A DNA stretch of 64,000 nt from Corythucha ciliata. Taxonomy: Eukaryota > Arthropoda > Insecta > Hemiptera > Tingidae. Below are positions 58,962 to 64,000 of this stretch, piece after piece (within the stretch, counting starts at the first letter, position 1; each line of letters begins with the position of its first letter). Position numbers and translations under genes: made by a program. The notes under the pieces are model-generated. The model was not told where the DNA came from. It ran no database searches and was given only the letters and a program-made list of their open reading frames with translations. The stretch spans positions 43,938,198-44,002,197 of the forward strand of contig CM075937.1 in the NCBI GenBank assembly GCA_038030265.1. Reading direction: 5' to 3'.

Positions 58962-59799
58962 AATTCCAACAAGTCAACGCGGAAATTGGCGGCGACAATG
59001 CGTGAACGGACACATTGGGACCTGGCAGACATGGCCTATTACCCGTTAGTTTTGAGGAGGAAGGGACGTTTGGGGATGCAAGATCAGGCCCTAAACTGCT
59101 GGCTGAAGGTGGAGGGGGGCGATAATCACTGCATTCACGGTCTATTTGCTCTATAAATTTTCCCGCCGCCACTAGTTCGGTCACCGATTTGAAATTCTTA
59201 TCCAAAAGCCGCCGCTTCAAATTCGGGTTTAAATTCTCTCTAACTCTCTTTAAAACTTTAGGAACTCCAGGAGGGGACGGGAGTCGCGCCATTAAAGTTT
59301 GAATACAGTCGGCAAAGTCTGCTATTGGTTCCGAGGGGCCTTGCGTCCGCTTCCTAATTTCTTCTTTGAGAGATTGCGTGAATTCTGGTGGAACGAATCG
59401 GGATTCAAAATCGTTAAGAAAGGCATCCCATTTTGTCCAAGCTTTACAGTTCAGGCGAAACCAGTGTAAAGGGGTACCCGAGAATAAGGAATCAATTTCG
59501 CCCAAAACGTCCGCATCGGGGAGGGAACACCGTTTTCTTTTCTCCCGCAAATTGACTAAATATGGGGGGTCCGACAATACACTCTGCACTTTAATGACCG
59601 GTGGAGTAGTCGGTTGTACAGGGGGAGGGGGAGGGGTACAAGCCATCGCTTTTTCTCGGAAAATTCGTCTAGCCTCCGTTCGCAATTGATCAAGAGTGAC
59701 TTCTTCACTAGTGGCTCTAAACCCAATGCTATTGAGTACACCTAACAGTGACTGTTTATCTAGAGTCTGTATCCATGACGTAGGGAATTCTGTAGACAT
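58858..59799 (-). CDS. Gag-like protein of the Ty3/Gypsy element, 313 residues
   Basis: Capsid-type retrotransposon Gag: a helical region with LFSGTPLHWFRLNCKAWTKW and FESRFVPPEFTQSLKEEI (about 105-150) matches the retrotrans_gag pattern. It is followed by a Pro/Ser-rich linker and a CCHC zinc knuckle, CWNCGAAGHSYSLC (about 280-293). A second knuckle begins at FCYKCGRNG but loses its His and last Cys where the frame runs into the protease overlap. The frame opens with ATG at 59799, 20 bases after TATCTTATAG. Confidence 0.85.
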   Translation of the reverse strand: MSTEFPTSWIQTLDKQSLLGVLNSIGFRATSEEVTLDQLRTEARRIFREKAMACTPPPPPVQPTTPPVIKVQSVLSDPPYLVNLREKRKRCSLPDADVLGEIDSLFSGTPLHWFRLNCKAWTKWDAFLNDFESRFVPPEFTQSLKEEIRKRTQGPSEPIADFADCIQTLMARLPSPPGVPKVLKRVRENLNPNLKRRLLDKNFKSVTELVAAGKFIEQIDRECSDYRPPPPSASSLGPDLASPNVPSSSKLTGNRPCLPGPNVSVHALSPPISALTCWNCGAAGHSYSLCTQPRVIFCYKCGRNGEELWLPRL

Positions 59800-60187
59800 C
59801 TTATACTATAAGATATAACACAAAAATGAGAAATAGCATACAAAAAAAAAAGTCTATTACCGATAAATTTTATTACGGCGAGCTTTGTCTTTTTTCAGTC
59901 AGTATGTTCAAGTTGTGTACGAAGGAGGAATGCGCCTAAAAAAATTGTCAAACTGCCTCTTTTCATCTCTGGCCTCGTTTTACTGATGAACCCACACTCT
60001 TCTGCAGGGTATATCCACTCTCCTGCAGGGAATCCCGACTTACAGCTACGGCGCAAAAATGTTTTCCTCCTTTCGTCGCGACATTGTACTAATAATCGAG
60101 ACAAAAATTGTGAAAGAGCGGTAGGAAAGATGAGAAGCGTAGGGATACACGATACACATCGCTATACACTTAATTTCAGCTCGCAGT
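59800..60187. other. Upstream flank of the retrotransposon
   Basis: This should hold the 5' leader, primer binding site and 5' LTR of the minus-strand element. I see no TGG-starting primer site and no sequence repeating 55.0-55.73 kb. The left side of the element therefore seems to be missing or replaced. A CTGCAGGG motif repeats at 60003 and 60024. Confidence 0.35.
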
Positions 60188-60299
60188 GGCGACGGTAAAA
60201 AAAATGCTGCCGTCGTACCACGCGGTAGAACCGCCTTGTTTGAACAGCCCAAATCGCGGCGTGTGAACAGAAAGCCGCCGGCGGTTTTTTACCGTCGCC
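60188..60299. mobile_element. 112-base foldback element with GGCGACGGTAAAAAA ends
   Basis: Starts GGCGACGGTAAAAAAAATG and ends GGTTTTTTACCGTCGCC; the 15-base ends are perfect inverted copies. The interior is CG-rich, with ACCGCG and GCCGCCGGCGGT, unlike the AT-rich surroundings. No obvious target duplication; no coding potential. Confidence 0.65.
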
Positions 60300-61265
60300 T
60301 AACCCCCGTGGCATCGAATTTTAATGGCCAAAGCCTGAAATTTGGGTTTTCAGGCACGAAATCCAATCCGTTTTGGCTCGGCCAAACTACCCTCCCCACC
60401 TCCCCCCCAATTAAATGAGAACAAAAATCTGGCTAGTCTTCGGGGAGGCATGTTTTTGTTGAATTATGTTCTCATCCAGAGCACCGTCGAACCCTGAAAC
60501 AGTATATTGGCGTCCAAACGTGAGGCAACCATGATTCCTTCAGTTGACTTCATTTTGAAACCCTGTAACAACGTATGAAATAGCAAAAATGGCTCATCCT
60601 CTGTTTTTGTGAATTTTGTATTATGTGCTATAATGGTTGCATCTCAAACATTCAGTGTTCGAACTTGACAGTATCGGCTCACACCATTTAATGTTAATAA
60701 GCTACAAAATAATTTTATTTGAAACGTCCTTAATAGTTTAGCCAAAAAAACTCACCTAAAATGGCAAATCTCTGCATGCTGCCGTTGGTGAAATCTCCAA
60801 TACGGATGTCACAACGGGGCAGCCCTTTTTAGAGGAACATTTTGGACAAATTAGGCGAATTTTGAGTTGAAGAATGTTTCACGCCCCTTGAGGGAAATAG
60901 AAATCCGGAACAAACACGCAGTGGAATTTTAAAAATAAAACGTCGTTGTCGAGAACACTTCGGCGCTCACTTCTGCGGTGAACTTTCCAACGAGAGGTTA
61001 CATATAACCAGGTTACAGAGGAGGAGAGTCCGGTTCGGAAATCGGAATGCCCAGTCAAGCCGTGTTGGTGATTTTTTTGCATTAAACTTTGGTTTTTCAG
61101 TGTTTTGGACAATTTTATGCGTTTCATCATTTCGCCGCTGAACCTTTTTAGAATTGTATTAATCGTAAATAGGATAGTGTAATTGAAATTCGTTACATTT
61201 TGTCAGTATTTTTCGTTACTCGTTGCCCTTTTGCACCCCTTGGTCGTTTTTGTTTTTACCCAACC
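60300..61265. other. Flank and putative promoter of NSMCE1
   Basis: Begins with a fragment related to the 33-base array (AAAGCCTGAAATTTGGGTTT at about 60330). The rest is single-copy and AT-rich. The NSMCE1 start at 61266 is preceded by a T/C-rich segment. No TATA box stands out. Confidence 0.35.
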
Positions 61266-61687
61266 ATGGAAGCAAATCTCGTGTCTTTGCCAGAACACAA
61301 GTCCGTTCTGCAGTATTTGGTCATGCATAAAATGACGCCGTATAATCGCCTCGAAGAGATACTCTTCAATGTTTCGGACGGGAAAAACAGAGACTTGGAT
61401 AAGGCGATTGAAGAAATCAACAAGTCCATACAGTGCTTCTTTCAAAAGGTTTGAAATTTTGTCTGAAACCTTTGAGCTATCCAAGGGAACAGGCCTAGCT
61501 AAATTTTTTTTGTGTGTCCCAGGTGATGGTCGTCGACTGTGAAGTCACTGGACAGAAAATGGTAGTCATCGTTTCAACGGCGTCTAGGGAGGATTTGAAG
61601 ACTTATTTGTCGCCCACTCAAATTGAATATTTCTACCAGCTTCTACACGCAATGGTGTCCACAAATGGTTTCATTCCGTCCATGCAG
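61266..61687 (+). CDS. NSMCE1: Non-SMC element 1 homolog, first two exons (gene continues to the right)
   Basis: NSE1 is a subunit of the nuclear SMC5/6 DNA-repair complex: tandem winged-helix domains that contact MAGE/NSE3, plus a C-terminal RING-like zinc domain. Exons 61266-61448 and 61523-61687, both phase 0, give 116 residues. The initial HKSVLQYLVMHKMTPYNRLE fits the first winged-helix motif (family form: RxFLQxLMxHG). The next part, DLDKAIEEINKSIQCFFQKV, is the conserved LEDFINNINxxLEPL-type helix, and YLSPTQIEYFYQLLHAMVST with the following NGFI matches FxxxELELFRKxLELIIxSETGF. After the donor at 61688 no further exon is recognised, so the rest, including the RING domain, must lie beyond 64000. 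Confidence 0.72.
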
Positions 61688-62990
61688 GTACATTTCGGGG
61701 ATCGCTATTGAATGTTCCAGGGTGTGCTTGGAGAGTTAAGGTTGTGACAGCCAGGGAATGAAGCCTGTTCATTGGAGAAGTTAGGAAGAAATTGACTTTT
61801 TTGCTTTAAATATAACCAAATTTCCGGTTCATAGTGTGTCGCACTATGTTTAAAATTGACGTGAGTTACCGCTAAGAGGTGGAAGCTTCGATGATCAGTA
61901 TGATTTTGGCAAAGATCTCCACTCCTCAAGTGAAAGGTTAAGCCACTGAATAAATGCGGCGAAGAATATACATGGTTGCCCGTGGACTAGGGGATTCCTG
62001 GTAGAGGGACCTGTCATGGGCTAAACGCGTCGGGCCCCATCTTTTTTTTTTTTGACAATAACAGTAAATTTTCCCTTAATCACAATTTTGAGTTATGAAT
62101 ATGGCCTTGAGGTGCTTGTGCTCACTCTGTGAATATGAGCAGCTTCTGGGTTGAATGCCGTTCGAAGGATCTCAAATGCTCGACTTCGTTGTCAAGATTT
62201 TAATCTCATGGCTTTGAAATTTGGTTGTAGTGCTGGACTCTCCATACACTGGGGGTCAATCTGGGACTTTTGTTGAAGCGCAGGAATGGCAAAGCAGGTT
62301 GCACCCATGACTCTCCCAGTTTGGTCAGTCTGCCTTCTGACTAGCCATTGTTGACCACTCTCAAGGCGTGGAAATGTCCAAAGCTGCCTCCGAAGGGCCT
62401 AAACCATTCTCTACCTGTCGGGGCCTGTTGGCGTCCACCAAACGTATCCAGGCTTATCTGATCTCGATTCTCGAGCCGATAAGATCGATCAAAAACAGTG
62501 ACAAGGCAAAATGCTTATTTTCGGACACTTAGAAAAGGTATTTGGCCGGGATCGGATACGTTCCACAATGGACCGTTGTTTGGGGGGCTCATAAACCTCG
62601 TCCTGTACAAACATTGAAAAAATAATCCAAAGTTGCTCACCGAAGCGCGGTGGGGGGGGGGGGTGATTTCAGTGAGGCAAATATTTTTAATTGGACAAAT
62701 CTTCGTATCTTGGGGTTCTAAAAACGGATTTTCGATCAGATGGGTCGTTGAAGGGGTTTTTCCGCTGGAGCAGTCGACTGCTCCGGGAGTCGAAAAATAG
62801 ACCTCGGGAACGGTCGTAGGAACTGATTTCGTCCCATCTGGATCACTATAAACAGGGAATTAATTGCTGGATCCTAATTGGATAACTCCACTCCTCCCCG
62901 TCACCATCATCTTGTCTCGATAAATACTTTATTTTATATTTGGTACACAGCGGGAGAACCACTCCACGAAAAGAGGAAGACAGGGCGTAG
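61688..62990 (+). other. NSMCE1 intron, unique part
   Basis: Follows the donor GTACAT after exon 2. Single-copy sequence with a T run (62042-62053) and G runs (62650-62662). No further exon of the gene and no array is seen before 62990. Confidence 0.45.
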
Positions 62991-62998
62991 CCAGCGGG

Positions 62999-63709
62999 GG
63001 TAGGGTTTCCAACTCGAAATTTGACAAAATCGGGACAAAAGGTTCAAAGTTCAAAATCTGCCGGGACAAAAAGAGGGGCACTCGACTTAAGGTGTCGTCA
63101 TAGAGGGGACAGATGAGTCGTAAAGGACTTGCTAGAGCTCGAACAAACTCTAATCACAAGAAGCTCTATAACTACAGAAATGTCTTGACCAAAAAATGCT
63201 CTGCTCTAACCGCACAAAAACATTGAACCTATAAAAGCTGGAACCGCAGAAAGCTGTAACCTCAAAAATATCTAACTATAAAATGCTCTGACCACAAAAT
63301 CCTCAAACTCACATCAAAAATCAATCACAAAATACCCGAACCACATAATGCCCTAACCACAAAAAAAACCAACCTCAAAATGCTCTAACCACCTAGTATT
63401 CTAACCCGATTTGTGATGTTTGGCCCGAAATGTTCTGACCACAAAATTCCCCTACCACAGAGTGCTCTAACCACAAAATGCCCTAACCACCAAATTCTCT
63501 AACCACAAAAAGCTCTAACCACAAAAGTCTAACCACAGAAAGTGAACCAAAAAAAAAACTGGTTCACGAGCATCTTCATTCAAAGAATAAAATTATTATA
63601 TTATGCCCAATGTCAATTTTTTTAGAAATGTGTACCAGAATACGGGACGCTGGACAAAATTAGTCAAACCGGGATTTTCCCGGGTACACCGGGACGGTTG
63701 GCAATCCTA
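62999..63709 (+). mobile_element. Complete GTTGCCAAC-family element, about 710 bases
   Basis: The left end TAGGGTTTCCAACTCGAAAT and the right end GACGGTTGGCAATCCTA are imperfect inverted copies (TAGGGTTTCCAAC against TAGGATTGCCAAC). Subterminal blocks are GGTGTCGTCATAGAGGGGAC and CGAGCATCTTCATTC with the shared AATAAAATTATTATATTATG tail. The interior is the CTCTAACCACAAAATG array. It is uninterrupted at the site where the 54.09-kb copy has a MITE. No frame; no clear target duplication. Confidence 0.7.
63120..63550 (-). repeat. CTCTAACCACAAAATG array inside the element
   Basis: Units such as CTCTAACCACAAAATGCC and CTCTAACCACAAAAAG follow each other most regularly at 63440-63530. Same unit as 53.3-53.95 kb; reverse complement of 32.2-33.1 kb. 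Confidence 0.75.
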
Positions 63710-63719
63710 AGTGGGGGGG

Positions 63720-64000
63720 GGGGCATGAGTGGGCAGTAGTTGCCCTCACTAGACTCCTCGCCTGCTGCGCCCATCCCCCAGATTCCATCAAAAAGTTGAA
63801 ACCCAACTGGGCCGCCACATTTTGTTTCTTCAAAATTTCTCAAATTTCGCTCACTGCAACACCAATTTCGCGGGCAGGCCTAATTGAAAATCGCTCTGCC
63901 TCCCCAGAAATACCAATTTCTACGATTTAGCTCCCTAGAACACGAGTTTTTCTGATTTTTTTTTTTTTTTTTGCCTAAAAAAACAACATGTTCCCGGCTC
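63720..64000. repeat. Short repeat-like stretch at the right edge
   Basis: Phrases such as CACCAATTTCGCGGGCAG, AAATACCAATTTCTACG and a T run (63957-63972) look like another diverged array of the CAATTTCGCGGG type seen at 23.75-24.17 kb. The window ends inside it. Confidence 0.4.

Larger units (their letters stand above)
55788..59799 (-). mobile_element. Ty3/Gypsy (Metaviridae-type) retrotransposon, internal region, decayed
   Basis: Minus-strand order: gag with a zinc knuckle, protease, reverse transcriptase, RNase H, integrase. This domain order defines the Ty3/Gypsy group. Breaks seen: a frame change between gag and protease, another between protease and reverse transcriptase, a stop between the reverse transcriptase and RNase H parts, a changed catalytic aspartate, and a frame change near 56030 in the integrase tail, after which recognisable integrase C-terminal sequence runs on to a stop at 55788-55790. 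There is no env-like frame. No 5' LTR is seen. Confidence 0.92.

Noticed and set aside
56197..59689. Several plus-strand frames of 60-110 codons across the retrotransposon
   Set aside because: They are antisense to gag and pol and have no recognised domains.
61705..61929. Minus-strand 74-codon frame downstream of NSMCE1 exon 2
   Set aside because: Lies in the intron, antisense, with no protein signature.
1..64000. tRNA, rRNA or snRNA genes
   Set aside because: I looked for cloverleaf-like GGTTCGAATCC boxes and conserved rRNA words on both strands and found none. A dedicated covariance-model search would be decisive.

Overview
The window is nuclear DNA of an invertebrate animal. An arthropod is the most likely source, but that is a guess from the protein families and compact introns; nothing here fixes the lineage. 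Genes are broken by short GT-AG introns of about 55-90 bases, and most of the rest is repeat.

Six host genes can be supported. From left to right they are: an unrecognised two-membrane-segment protein (15.1-16.4 kb, minus); EIF2B5, the catalytic subunit of the eIF2 guanine nucleotide exchange factor (28.8-35.7 kb, minus, 12 exons resolved); MRPS27, a mitochondrial small-subunit ribosomal protein (35.9-37.3 kb, plus), head to head with EIF2B5 over 256 bases; an MFSD6-type major facilitator transporter (40.2-42.4 kb, minus, 9 exons); sideroflexin SFXN2 (48.9-50.5 kb, plus, 8 coding exons); and the 5' part of NSMCE1, a SMC5/6 complex subunit (from 61.27 kb, plus, running off the right edge). They look like ordinary unlinked housekeeping genes, not a pathway cluster. 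Every splice junction given was checked for reading phase by hand.

A decayed Ty3/Gypsy retrotransposon lies on the minus strand at 55.8-59.8 kb. Gag, protease, reverse transcriptase, RNase H and integrase are all recognisable. The reverse transcriptase catalytic motif is damaged, and there is an in-frame stop plus several frame changes.

The most striking content is the repeat landscape. Much of the window is degenerate tandem array with units of about 16, 22 or 30-33 bases. Several arrays are the interior of non-autonomous DNA transposons. The element at 8593-10094 has hAT-like ends, a perfect 8-base target duplication and a paralogous empty site near 35.03 kb. The element at 24181-25979 has hAT-like ends and a 7/8 target duplication. 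A separate family with TAGGGTTKCCAAC-type ends carries a 16-base array and occurs at four places. A 141-base MITE sits inside one of these copies with a TTA duplication, and two uninterrupted copies serve as empty sites. Other foldback elements and a perfect 108-base inverted repeat are also present.

Layout: 0-1.4 kb arrays; 1.4-8.2 kb mostly unique sequence without a convincing gene; 8.2-13.3 kb hAT-like elements and arrays; 13.3-16.4 kb unique sequence and the two-TM gene; 16.6-20.3 kb arrays and nested elements; 20.3-23.7 kb unique with one possible exon; 23.7-27.7 kb arrays; 28.8-37.3 kb EIF2B5 (4.1-kb repeat-filled first intron) and MRPS27; 37.4-40.1 kb arrays; 40.2-42.8 kb transporter; 43-46 kb unique; 46.1-48.4 kb arrays; 48.9-50.7 kb SFXN2; 50.8-55 kb arrays and a MITE; 55-59.8 kb retrotransposon; 60-64 kb a foldback element, NSMCE1 and repeats in its intron.
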